Virus record (IMG/VR): IMGVR_UViG_3300037157_000019
Location: 1 to 47,668 of that record
DNA: 47,668 nt
Strand: one strand, 5' to 3'
From: a virus
This document shows, one piece after another, positions 1 through 6,676 of the stretch (position 1 is the stretch's first letter; every line of letters begins with the position of its first letter). The notes beneath the pieces are model-generated. The model did not search any database, was not told where the DNA came from, and worked only from the letters and a program-made list of their open reading frames with translations. Made by a program: the position numbers and the translations under genes.

Positions 1-827
1 GGGGCCGGGACTCCTGTCGAGGGCTCACTCCCCCAGCCCGTCTGCTGGGTGTGCGGTTTCCAAGGGTAACACGGGTTCGAATAGAACCAAGGGCTCTTGC
101 CGTCCGCTGGGTTGGGATTTACAGGGTAGGCCGCATCCTCTGCTTTTTTACGAAGTAACTCTTTTTCCCGCTTCAGTCTGGTCTTCGCACTTCTCTCCCA
201 TCTGAAATCAGGGACGTACCCGAGAAAGATCGGCTCTACGCGGAACTCCGCCCCACCCTTACCCTGCCGTTCTTTCAATATTCGCTTCACCCGGTTCTCG
301 GCCCGTCGCTCCGTCGAGTACCGATTTGGGTGATAGAGCGCAGGATACCACGTCTCAGAATCCCCGCTCGATTTCCCCTTCGGTAAACGGCATTGTATCT
401 CGTAACACCAGTGCTCGGGCGGGAACGCATTAGTATTGAAGACGGTCTCCTGATACGGCGGGACCAAATTAGTATCGCCGTTCTTGTAGTCCGCTGAGTG
501 ATCCACCCCCTTCCAGGCATTTGGCCAGCCATTGGCTGCGACACCCGTAATCGGCCCCACGAACCCCGTCGCAGTGGACGGCCCGTCTTCTTTCTTTTTT
601 AGATATGAAAGGGGAGGGGGATAGAAAGTCTGGTTGAGAGACTGGAGAGCCTGGCCCGATTTCAGAGCCTCTACGGCGGGCATGTCGTACGGGGTGATGC
701 CCGCCTTCGCCAGCATTTTTACGGCATTCTGGAGCATCTCCGTCGTGATCGTGACGTCTCCCATCCAGGCTAGGGAAGGGGGTTGCCCGGGCATCGGGTA
801 TCCGTTCGGACTATCTTTCTCAGTCAT
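1..827 (-). CDS. Hypothetical protein, partial (runs off left edge)
   Basis: The frame is open from an ATG at 827 to the window edge, about 275 codons with no stop, so the C-terminus is missing. The protein begins MTEKDSPNGYPMPGQPP. It has a Pro/Gly-rich start, a helical stretch (VTITTEMLQNAVKMLAKAGI), then an aromatic-rich part (WPNAWKGVDHSADYK, WCYEIQCRLPKG) and a basic helical region with RRAENRVKRILKERQGK. An AGGGG lies just before the ATG, and the start overlaps the stop of the upstream gene (ATGACTGA). I do not recognise the family. The even length without stops, the translational coupling and the codon pattern argue that it is a real gene. It is the most downstream member in view of the leftward operon. 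Confidence 0.7.
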   Translation of the reverse strand, partial: MTEKDSPNGYPMPGQPPSLAWMGDVTITTEMLQNAVKMLAKAGITPYDMPAVEALKSGQALQSLNQTFYPPPLSYLKKKEDGPSTATGFVGPITGVAANGWPNAWKGVDHSADYKNGDTNLVPPYQETVFNTNAFPPEHWCYEIQCRLPKGKSSGDSETWYPALYHPNRYSTERRAENRVKRILKERQGKGGAEFRVEPIFLGYVPDFRWERSAKTRLKREKELLRKKAEDAAYPVNPNPADGKSPWFYSNPCYPWKPHTQQTGWGSEPSTGVPA

Positions 828-1020
828 CTACGCCCCTGTCGGTTAAATCCAGGACTACCTGAGCGTAGCATGCAGGCAACTGCGAGTCAAGGCTATACGG
901 TCGACGGTTCCATTGGACACCGCACTCGAACCCACGGGCCCCTACCGCCCTCCACAGGAGAGGCCACGGCACGTAGTCGCTGTCCATACTTGGATACGAT
1001 TTCGATCTATCTCGGATCAT
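820..1020 (-). CDS. Small hypothetical protein (66 aa)
   Basis: The start at 1020 is preceded by GGCAGGAGAA, a strong ribosome site. A longer upstream in-frame start exists but would run through the preceding gene. The ATG overlaps that gene's stop as ATGA. The protein (MIRDRSKSYPSMDSDYVPWP and on) is rich in aromatic residues and has two Cys (FECGVQW, LPACYAQV). No domain is recognised. It is one link in a chain of at least seven tiny leftward genes joined by 4 nt or similar overlaps, which suggests obligate translational coupling. Confidence 0.65.
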   Translation of the reverse strand: MIRDRSKSYPSMDSDYVPWPLLWRAVGARGFECGVQWNRRPYSLDSQLPACYAQVVLDLTDRGVDD

Positions 1021-1169
1021 TTCTCCTGCCTTTCCGCTTCTTTTTCCATTAGGTACTTCTCGTAGGCCACAAGAGTGTATACGTACAAGTGGTCTGCTGG
1101 CCACACCCTATTCTGTTCGTCCAGCCACTTCTGCGCCCGTGCTATGCGTTGCTCATCGCCTGGGGTCAT
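1017..1169 (-). CDS. Small hypothetical protein (50 aa)
   Basis: The start at 1169 is chosen because GGAGGAGAA precedes it directly and the ATGA overlaps the stop of the gene upstream. The protein MTPGDEQRIARAQKWLDEQN continues into WPADHLYVYTLVAYEKYLMEKEAERQEK and looks almost entirely helical, with a charged C-terminus. No family is recognised. Small acidic/basic helical proteins like this are common in phage early operons, where they often bind host proteins, but nothing here shows a specific target. Confidence 0.65.
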   Translation of the reverse strand: MTPGDEQRIARAQKWLDEQNRVWPADHLYVYTLVAYEKYLMEKEAERQEK

Positions 1170-1408
1170 TTCTCCTCCAATCGAACCGTCTGATTCGCCA
1201 GAAAGCCATCCGAGCCGAACCACTCTTCAGGCCGAACGTCGTCGGGGACAGAAACGATGTATGTCCAGACGGGAACATCCGCTGTGCTCGACTTCCTATC
1301 GTTCGCCGCCCACATCGAAAACCGTAACTCGGCGATCTCTCGACAGGGATAACACGCTCTGAAGTATGGCGTGCTCTCGTTCTTGTGGCTGAAGATGGCG
1401 TACTTCAT
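1166..1408 (-). CDS. Small hypothetical protein (80 aa)
   Basis: It starts at 1408 after GGAGCAATC, with an ATGA overlap to the upstream gene's stop. The sequence begins MKYAIFSHKNESTPYFRACY and contains CYPCREIAELRFSMWAANDR and VPVWTYIVSVPDDVRPEEWF. The alternation of strand and helix suggests a small alpha/beta fold. Two Cys (ACYPC) could bind a metal, but no second pair is present. The family is not recognised. It sits in the leftward chain of coupled small genes. Confidence 0.65.
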   Translation of the reverse strand: MKYAIFSHKNESTPYFRACYPCREIAELRFSMWAANDRKSSTADVPVWTYIVSVPDDVRPEEWFGSDGFLANQTVRLEEK

Positions 1409-1626
1409 GATTGCTCCAACCAAGGGACATCACATCTCGGGCACTTACTCATATGATGCGGGTCTTCCTTCGCCTCAGGGATCGTGAGCCCGCGATACCC
1501 GCAGTCGCACGGGCACGTCGTGACGATCCAGTCTGTCCGAGTTGAGTCCGATATCGGCAGGACGAAGAACAGCGGATTGCCCGCCTTCGGCCATTCGAGG
1601 ATTTCGTACGCTTCACTTTCGGTCAT
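1405..1626 (-). CDS. Small zinc-ribbon-like protein (73 aa)
   Basis: The protein has two Cys knuckles, CPCDCGYRG in the middle and CPRCDVPW near the C-terminus, spaced about 25 residues apart. This is a classic zinc-ribbon layout for a protein that binds nucleic acid or another protein. The N-terminal half (ESEAYEILEWPKAGNPLFFV) has no recognised motif. The start at 1626 overlaps the stop of the GNAT gene upstream as ATGA. Function beyond zinc binding is not shown; zinc binding is inferred from the Cys pattern. Confidence 0.65.
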   Translation of the reverse strand: MTESEAYEILEWPKAGNPLFFVLPISDSTRTDWIVTTCPCDCGYRGLTIPEAKEDPHHMSKCPRCDVPWLEQS

Positions 1627-2051
1627 AGGACCAACCTCATTCTCAAACCGTCGGTCTGCGGTTCGTAGTAATCTTTCAGCATAGCGACGACAAGATACCC
1701 GCTCTTGAGATACAGGATCTGAGCGTCGACATTGTCCTGCTTGACTGTGAGGTCAATCTGGGTTTCCGTCGGTTGGTAGTAATTCCTGATCTCGGCGAGT
1801 AACCATCGGGCGTGTCCCAGCCCCCGATATTCCTCCTTCGTGGCGATCTGCCAGATGTACGCTCGACCAGGGCGGTGCTCCACAATGGCGTAAGCGACGA
1901 TATCATCCACGCAGTTGACGAAGACGTCGTCTTCCTGAAGATGACGAAGGAACTCAGCCCTGGGCGGGACTTCAATCCCAGAGAAGCAGGCGTAACTCAT
2001 CGCAAGCAGTTTGTCCGCATAGACAGCCTTCATCTCGTTAGTTAGTTTCAC
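1623..2051 (-). CDS. GNAT-family N-acetyltransferase
   Basis: The protein of 142 residues matches the acetyl-CoA-dependent GNAT fold. Around residues 68-90 lies IWQIATKEEYRGLGHARWLL, carrying the motif A signature R-G-x-G-x-A that binds the acetyl-CoA pyrophosphate. It is followed by a beta strand (IDLTVKQDN) and the typical end motif AQILYLKSGY (A-x-x-L-Y-x-x-x-G-[FY]). The start is a GTG at 2051 with GGAAGG seven bases upstream; it overlaps the upstream gene by 14 nt. An alternative ATG six codons downstream lacks a good ribosome site. The substrate is unknown. Phage GNATs can modify host or phage proteins or DNA-linked groups, but no evidence here decides. Confidence 0.85.
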   Translation of the reverse strand: MKLTNEMKAVYADKLLAMSYACFSGIEVPPRAEFLRHLQEDDVFVNCVDDIVAYAIVEHRPGRAYIWQIATKEEYRGLGHARWLLAEIRNYYQPTETQIDLTVKQDNVDAQILYLKSGYLVVAMLKDYYEPQTDGLRMRLVL

Positions 2052-2361
2052 GGAACCGCCTTCCTTCCCGTTTCAGCCTTGGCTTATCCAACGTATACCC
2101 TGCGGGATCTATCGTTAGCACGGGTTCGATTTTCCCATCATGTGTATGCAGAGCGACGAACTTCTGTGTCGCCCAGTCGATTTTCTCCGCCGTCGGGGGA
2201 GTCGGACCGATCAACATCTGGTGGCACTTCGTACAACTAATCTTCATGCGCTCGCCAGGATGTCCCCATTGATGCTGGGTGAATTCGAGAACGAGGTTCG
2301 GCGAGACCGTTGCGAGCCACTTCCGAAGATATGACTCACGAAGATTTTGGATCATTGCCAT
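2038..2361 (-). CDS. Hypothetical protein with CxxC knuckle (107 aa)
   Basis: It starts at 2361 (MAMIQNLRESYLRKWL) after AGGGGTGAACG. It has one clear Cys knuckle, SCTKCHQML, near residue 43, with nearby His residues (FTQHQWGHPG, ALHTHDG) that could complete a zinc site. The C-terminus is basic (DKPRLKREGRRFRETN). No family is recognised. It is the first gene downstream of the tmRNA gene in the leftward direction and its stop lies inside the start region of the GNAT gene. Confidence 0.6.
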   Translation of the reverse strand: MAMIQNLRESYLRKWLATVSPNLVLEFTQHQWGHPGERMKISCTKCHQMLIGPTPPTAEKIDWATQKFVALHTHDGKIEPVLTIDPAGYTLDKPRLKREGRRFRETN

Positions 2362-2377
2362 CGTTCACCCCTAGAAA

Positions 2378-2689
2378 TTTGCTGGGATTCTGTTGCCAGG
2401 TTCCCAGCGGACCCCGCTACGCTTTAGGCGTGAGCAGCAAAGGCTTTGACGTTAGTCTTAGCATTTGTGATTTCCGTGTCCTGTTGACGGTGGCCACAGC
2501 ATCCCGTACGGTCCAACGCCCTCATCATCCCCATCGATACCATGACGCCCCCATCAAAGTCACCCGAGTAGGGTTACCCGCTTTTAAGTAGCGTACGCTC
2601 TCGCGGACGAAGTCGGGTGACTTTGGTGGAGGCGGCGGGAGTCGAACCCGCGTCTGGCAATGACTACAACGCCTTCATACCGTAATAAC
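2378..2689 (-). ncRNA. ssrA: Circularly permuted (two-piece) tmRNA
   Basis: Read on the minus strand, the acceptor piece comes first. A T-arm GCGGG-TTCGACT-CCCGC (2651-2635) is followed by CGCCTCC (2634-2628) and A-CCA ending at 2624, the typical tmRNA 3' end. A 71 nt intervening segment follows (2623-2553), closed by a perfect 12 bp inverted repeat AAAGTCACCCGA (2556-2567 with 2613-2624). The coding piece then starts at 2552 with GGGGGCG, which pairs fully with CGCCTCC, followed by the hallmark ATGGTATCGATGGGG. ACCGTA in the coding piece can pair with TACGGT in the acceptor piece. A tag frame from GCT at 2462 encodes AKTNVKAFAAHA and TAA (2426-2424), followed by a GCTGGGA/TCCCAGC hairpin (2381-2408). 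The outer ends are approximate. Its role is ribosome rescue and peptide tagging. Confidence 0.85.
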
Positions 2690-2914
2690 TTATACCAATC
2701 TCGGTGCTGCGACCGTCTGGTAATAAACCTTGTCGCCAATCACCACGTACTCACCCATAAGATGTTCATTCACCACAGAGCACTGAATGATGTCCACCGT
2801 GTCCAGGGATGCTATCATCAGTTCGAGCATGTCAAGCGGATGGATTTTGATGACGCTCCCATTCTCAACGGCTCTGCCGATTAACGCCTGAGTCTCTGCA
2901 ACGTAGTTTTTCAT
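2690..2914 (-). CDS. Hypothetical protein (74 aa)
   Basis: The start at 2914 (MKNYVAETQALIGRAVENGS) has a near-perfect ribosome site, TAGGAGGACT, and this decides it over a longer in-frame start. The protein is mixed alpha/beta and acidic (DMLELMIASLDTVDIIQCSVV, then GEYVVIGDKVYYQTV), consistent with a small globular protein. The family is not recognised. Its stop codon at 2690 directly abuts the acceptor piece of the tmRNA, so the two may be co-transcribed and the tmRNA cut out by RNases. Confidence 0.7.
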   Translation of the reverse strand: MKNYVAETQALIGRAVENGSVIKIHPLDMLELMIASLDTVDIIQCSVVNEHLMGEYVVIGDKVYYQTVAAPRLV

Positions 2915-2935
2915 AGTCCTCCTAAAACTTTCGGG

Positions 2936-2968
2936 GCGGGGGTCCATCGGTCTAGAGTACGACCCCGC
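2936..2968 (-). other. Hairpin in the 5' leader of the 74-aa gene
   Basis: GCGGGGTC pairs with GACCCCCGC (one bulged base) around a loop of about 16 nt. It lies in the 139 nt gap between two leftward genes. On the transcribed strand it is followed by CCCGAAAGTTTT, so a weak terminator or a leader structure are both possible. Nothing else is seen in the gap apart from a small CGCTA/TAGCG hairpin. Confidence 0.4.
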
Positions 2969-3053
2969 TTTGCGTACTGTGACGCTATCCCTATCCTGTC
3001 GTAGCGGTAACCTAGGACACTACGGAGGAACCAAGACCCAGAACTCAGTTTTG

Positions 3054-3755
3054 TTACTCCTCTATAGGAGCCGTATCGATGTCCACCGTCACGGGCACGA
3101 TGACCGTCGGGAACAGCGGGTTGATTAGGACATAACCGTCTGGCGTGACTTGAACATACCAACCAGCGATCTGGTACTCAGGCAAGAACACGAAAGGCCC
3201 GAACCCGAAGTAGACGCCGCCGAAGAAGAACGGCGAACCGAACGGAGAACCGAACCAGAATCCAGGTGCCCCGAAGACAATCGGGAAGCCAGGACCGAAG
3301 TGTGATCCGTAGTATCGGTCGTTGAATCGTCCGTTACGGAACGCTCTGCGTCCGCCCTTGTAGTCGTTGCGACGGGACTTATTGCGATCACGGCGTTCAT
3401 TGCGCTCGTGCTTCTCTCCGTCACGACGGACCTTCTCGGCCTGTCGGTCGGTATTGCGTTTGTCGCGGTCGATACCCTGCTTGCGCTGACGCTCGCCACG
3501 AGCCTGGTCGTTCTGATTCCTCTGCTCGTTGCGATTGTTATTCGTGTTGTTGCGGTCAATCCGCGTGTTGTTGTTGCGCGGTGCCTGGGGTCTTGGGGCC
3601 TGAGGACGCGGTGCTTGGGGGCGAGGTGCTTGTGGTCGGGGCGCAGCGGGCGCGTGATAGGTCGACTTCGGCGGGGTGTACTTCGGCCTATTCTGGGCGA
3701 AGGACGGCAACGCGAAAGCAAGAGTAGCCAGTGCTACGAGTACAAAGTTCTTCAT
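3054..3755 (-). CDS. Secreted basic repeat protein (PRPQA repeats)
   Basis: The 233 aa protein opens with a clear signal peptide (MKNFVLVALATLAFALPSFA, cleavage after AFA likely at about residue 20). A Pro-rich linker follows with four near-identical APRPQ units (about residues 39-59), then about 90 residues of Asn/Arg/Gln/Lys-rich low-complexity sequence. The C-terminal third is Gly/Phe-rich (FGSPFGSPFFFGGVYFGFG) and ends in a strand-rich part with GWYVQVTPDGYVLINP. The start at 3755 follows AGGAGGAATC. A sigma70-type promoter lies about 100 nt upstream. The layout resembles bacterial envelope proteins of unknown function more than any phage family, so acquisition from a host is likely. A role in the host envelope is an inference from the signal peptide. 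Confidence 0.75.
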   Translation of the reverse strand: MKNFVLVALATLAFALPSFAQNRPKYTPPKSTYHAPAAPRPQAPRPQAPRPQAPRPQAPRNNNTRIDRNNTNNNRNEQRNQNDQARGERQRKQGIDRDKRNTDRQAEKVRRDGEKHERNERRDRNKSRRNDYKGGRRAFRNGRFNDRYYGSHFGPGFPIVFGAPGFWFGSPFGSPFFFGGVYFGFGPFVFLPEYQIAGWYVQVTPDGYVLINPLFPTVIVPVTVDIDTAPIEE

Positions 3756-3853
3756 GATTCCTCCTAAAGATTAAGGGGGTGTCATCCGTAAGCGAAGGCG
3801 GAGTTCAGTTTTCCCCTACTCCTCACTCTCGGGTTCGGTTCCCCCTATCTACA

Positions 3854-3883
3854 ATACTACGTGATATCATCTACGATTGTCAA
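3854..3883 (-). promoter_or_regulatory. sigma70-type promoter for the secreted repeat protein
   Basis: On the minus strand the -35 box TTGACA is at 3883-3878 and the -10 box TAGTAT at 3859-3854, with an 18 nt spacer. The predicted start is near 3847, leaving a leader of about 90 nt before the gene at 3755. It lies across the 3' end of the upstream gene. No extended -10 TGn is present here. Confidence 0.65.
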
Positions 3884-4036
3884 GTCTTTTCTTGTCCGAA
3901 CAGAACGGATCGACTCCCGTAGGAATGCCGCGATCTCTTCGGCCCGATCTTTCGTCCCTTCAAAGAACAGACGAAACCCTGCGATACGAACCGAATACGA
4001 ATTAGACTTCCATGTTTCAACTATGTCAATTTTCAT
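3857..4036 (-). CDS. Small hypothetical protein (59 aa)
   Basis: The frame starts at 4036 after AGGGGGAAGAA and overlaps the upstream stop as ATGA. The product (MKIDIVETWKSNSYSVRIAG, then a helix DRAEEIAAFLRESI) has a beta-beta-alpha pattern: two strands ending in FRLFFEGTK and one amphipathic helix. No family is recognised. The -35/-10 elements serving the next gene lie inside its last codons. Confidence 0.65.
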   Translation of the reverse strand: MKIDIVETWKSNSYSVRIAGFRLFFEGTKDRAEEIAAFLRESIRSVRTRKDLTIVDDIT

Positions 4037-4224
4037 TTCTTCCCCCTCTGAATCTTATCGTGCTCCCTTAATGCCTTCCTGAACATCTTCGCAAACCACA
4101 AGCATTCATCCTTGTCGTACCGTTCGCATATGGTGAAGTGCTGGTGATCCTGGGAAACAACCGTTTGCCACTTCGTGAGGCCACCATTGTCGGTCTTGTT
4201 CGCCTCTTTTACAGTTACTTTCAT
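4033..4224 (-). CDS. Small hypothetical protein (63 aa)
   Basis: It starts at 4224 with AGGAGGCACC upstream. The protein MKVTVKEANKTDNGGLTKWQ continues into VVSQDHQHFTICERYDKDECLWFAKMFRKALREHDKIQRGKK. Two strands followed by an amphipathic basic helix give it the same plan as the 59-aa protein encoded just downstream, so the two may be distant duplicates. It follows the DNA polymerase gene by eight bases in the same leftward operon. Confidence 0.65.
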   Translation of the reverse strand: MKVTVKEANKTDNGGLTKWQTVVSQDHQHFTICERYDKDECLWFAKMFRKALREHDKIQRGKK

Positions 4225-4232
4225 GGTGCCTC

Positions 4233-6245
4233 CTATTTCTTGTAGTAGAAACCTTCGTACCCTTCAGACTTCAGTACGACTCCCATACCCTGTGCCCACT
4301 CAGGAATTATACACATACAGGCCAGCAGTGTGTCAAGGTTTAATTTCGAACCGATGAGTGACTCGGCCACGATTTCGTCGTGGATGGTCATCAGGATTCG
4401 GAAGCCCGCCTTCTCCGCTTCGAACATACCCGACAATAGCAAATCCCGAGCGATAGCCTGGACGACGTTTTCAACAATCAGCCCGCCATACAGGCGTCCT
4501 ATCCGAGAACCCTTAGAATCATACTGAGTGAAGTTAACCTGTTCCGTCGGGCGACCGAATGTCCTGTCGATCACGACGATGGGGTTGAAGTAGTGGAGAC
4601 AGCGGCCTGAAGGCAGTTTGATCTTCAGAACCCTGGGGTCCCTTCCATCAACGATGCAACCTTTCACATAAACGCATATATTTGACTTCACCGCACGGAT
4701 AGCCGCCGTATTGAACTCTTTCCACAGATCGGGAATCTCGGGGTACGTCTCGCGGAATCCGTAAACGCACTCTTTCGCTTCTTTCTCGGTTAAAGTCATA
4801 CCTGCGGTTGCAGCGAAGTCAATGAACTTCTCCCAACCCATGCCGAAGCCACATCCAAGAATTTGAATCTTTCCCTTATCGCGATGCGCCTTCGTGACCT
4901 CGCTCATCGGAATGCCCAGTTGTCGGCTCATGCACTCTTTATACAAGTCTATGCCATTTGCATAGGCGTCGAGCATCGCCGTACACCGCGCTAAAGCGGC
5001 GAGTACACGACTCTCGATCTGGGCGAGATCACCGACGTCCAGTTTGTAGCCGGGAGTTGCGATGAACGAACATCGGATCGTCGATGCCACGAGATTCATC
5101 GGCGTAAACGGCGAGTAGATCTTCTTGCCGAGCCGAATCGCCCGAGCGTAGATATCAAGCCGCTTCGTAGTGTCTTTCTCCCACGAATACGCGAGGACAT
5201 TGCGGTCGGGTTTGAATAGGTTCTGCAACTGGACGCCGCGTCCTGACCATCGGCCCGTGTGTGCGCCGTGATAGATGAACTGATCACGGAGCCGCCCATC
5301 AATCCCCATGCGGGCGAGAATTGATTCTAGTTTTTTATAAGCCGAACCACCCAACTTTTGCTTGAGTTCGAGTATTTGTCTGACCAGTGGCTTGAGAGTA
5401 TGCCCAGGCTTAAGAGCCTCTTCGACATGCTCTTTGTCAAGGGAATCGTGAGGGTACCCCCGATCTTTGAGCCATCCCAGAAGTTGATCTCGGCTATTAG
5501 GATTTTCCAGACCTGTGTTGGCTTTGATTTCGAAGAGGATCCCGTCCGCTTCGGCTTCGGCGAGTTTCTTTGCGTTCGTGACGTAGGCTTCATCGATATA
5601 CACTCCTGTGTCGTTCATCCGCTGGTCGAGTTGCCAGGCACGGAATTCTTCATCCGTCATCGGGCAGTTCAACGCTACGGCAGCGTGATACGCATCCCGT
5701 TCAGCACGGACGTCCTGCAGACAGTAGTCGCAGAACTTCTGCCACTCTTCGGGATGGCTGTTCCAGTCTTTGTAGTAAGTAGGCTCGGCTCCCGCCTTCA
5801 GCATTTTCTTCGTGGACTTGCTCGGCTCCGAAAAGAGTTTCACACCCCGCTTCGCCCCAGTCTCGTGGATCTTCTTCTCGGCGAGGCCTAGGGCCTTGGA
5901 TGCTCGGTCCAAACCAATCGGGAGAGACATGTATGCGCAGAGGACCGAAGGATCGAACCACTCTCCCTGCGGGACCGCAATCCCGTTCTGGAATTCCAGG
6001 ATGTCTTTCTCGAAATTATAGTTCCACGCACCCTTGCGAATTTCAGGGTCGAGGAACGCGGCCCGTAGTTCAGCGGGCATCTCTTCGCCCGTCCAGATCT
6101 TCCAGAGTTTCGGTTCTTCGTCATTCAGGGCATAGGCCATCATGAGCGGCTGGGTCGAGGGATCCTTGGCATAGCGATCCAGACCGACGTCTCGCAGCTT
6201 GATGTGGGACCGCGTCTCGAAATCAGTCCAAAGTCGTTGGATCAT
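4233..6245 (-). CDS. polA: DNA polymerase, family A, with 3'-5' exonuclease domain
   Basis: The 670 aa protein is the phage replicative polymerase. The N-terminal DnaQ-like exonuclease has motif I TDFET (D8, E10), motif II NYNFEKD (D81) and motif III CLQD (D178). The polymerase domain has motif A GDLAQIESRV (D406), motif B R455-x3-K459-I-Q-I-L463-G-C-G-F467-G and motif C IHDEIV (H622, D623, E624). Leu463 is at the position of E. coli PolA Phe762, and Phe467 replaces the usual Tyr766. No 5'-nuclease domain is present, as usual for phage forms. The start at 6245 is set by the ATGA overlap with the upstream gene; ribosome binding is weak, so translation is probably coupled. It acts with the primase-helicase and ssDNA-binding protein encoded upstream. 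Confidence 0.95.
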   Translation of the reverse strand: MIQRLWTDFETRSHIKLRDVGLDRYAKDPSTQPLMMAYALNDEEPKLWKIWTGEEMPAELRAAFLDPEIRKGAWNYNFEKDILEFQNGIAVPQGEWFDPSVLCAYMSLPIGLDRASKALGLAEKKIHETGAKRGVKLFSEPSKSTKKMLKAGAEPTYYKDWNSHPEEWQKFCDYCLQDVRAERDAYHAAVALNCPMTDEEFRAWQLDQRMNDTGVYIDEAYVTNAKKLAEAEADGILFEIKANTGLENPNSRDQLLGWLKDRGYPHDSLDKEHVEEALKPGHTLKPLVRQILELKQKLGGSAYKKLESILARMGIDGRLRDQFIYHGAHTGRWSGRGVQLQNLFKPDRNVLAYSWEKDTTKRLDIYARAIRLGKKIYSPFTPMNLVASTIRCSFIATPGYKLDVGDLAQIESRVLAALARCTAMLDAYANGIDLYKECMSRQLGIPMSEVTKAHRDKGKIQILGCGFGMGWEKFIDFAATAGMTLTEKEAKECVYGFRETYPEIPDLWKEFNTAAIRAVKSNICVYVKGCIVDGRDPRVLKIKLPSGRCLHYFNPIVVIDRTFGRPTEQVNFTQYDSKGSRIGRLYGGLIVENVVQAIARDLLLSGMFEAEKAGFRILMTIHDEIVAESLIGSKLNLDTLLACMCIIPEWAQGMGVVLKSEGYEGFYYKK

Positions 6246-6676
6246 AATTTTTCTACCATCAATTGCACAAACTCTCGAAGTTCGGGTGAATACTGAAACC
6301 ACTCACCTGATAGTCGGTATTCATTAAAACGAGAATGCAGTCGGTCCTCCTGCCAGTCTTTCAGAGACATTTCTGTCAAAATCAGTTCGAGGGTAAGCCT
6401 CTCCGCATTGGCGGTTTGTAACGTTCGCAATCTAGCGTGAGGGGTGTCTGACTTTCCAATCTTTATGACGCCCCTACTTTTGTCAGCAATGAAATAAGTA
6501 CACGGAGTCGTTATTCCTCGTCGCACACAAATCCGTTCTAGGATCTCCGCTGCACCGAGCCCCGCGCTTTGTTCGTGAGAGACGTCCAATCCTACGTGCA
6601 ACCCTCGCGCTAGCGCCTGAGACATCAAAGTCAAGGCCCAATCGCGCTGTCCTTTGGGAATCAGATTATTCGACAT
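6242..6676 (-). CDS. T5orf172/GIY-YIG-like DNA-binding protein
   Basis: The 144 aa protein carries a C-terminal half typical of the T5orf172 (GIY-YIG-related) domain: CTYFIADKSRGVIKIGKSD is the strand-turn-strand GIY-YIG-like core. It is followed by HARLRTLQTANAERLTLEL, with the conserved Arg and the LQ-x-x-N segment, then EDRLHSRFNEYRLSGEWF, with the catalytic-type H-x-x-[FL] and GEWF motif. The N-terminal 70 residues form helices of unknown role. The start at 6676 follows AAGGAGA and overlaps the primase-helicase gene by 11 nt. It could be a nicking endonuclease or a DNA-binding replication accessory. Its position between two replication genes favours either a mobile endonuclease or a recruited repair enzyme. 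Confidence 0.75.
   Translation of the reverse strand: MSNNLIPKGQRDWALTLMSQALARGLHVGLDVSHEQSAGLGAAEILERICVRRGITTPCTYFIADKSRGVIKIGKSDTPHARLRTLQTANAERLTLELILTEMSLKDWQEDRLHSRFNEYRLSGEWFQYSPELREFVQLMVEKL

Noticed and set aside
2310-2591. Rightward 93-codon frame
   Set aside because: It runs antisense through the tmRNA coding piece and lacks a start signal.
2624-2699. Ordinary tRNA, or an attP core from the ssrA 3' end
   Set aside because: The T-arm and CCA end look like tRNA, but no matching 5' acceptor strand lies upstream. The pairing strand is downstream at 2546-2552, as in a permuted tmRNA. No integrase is in the window to support an attachment site.
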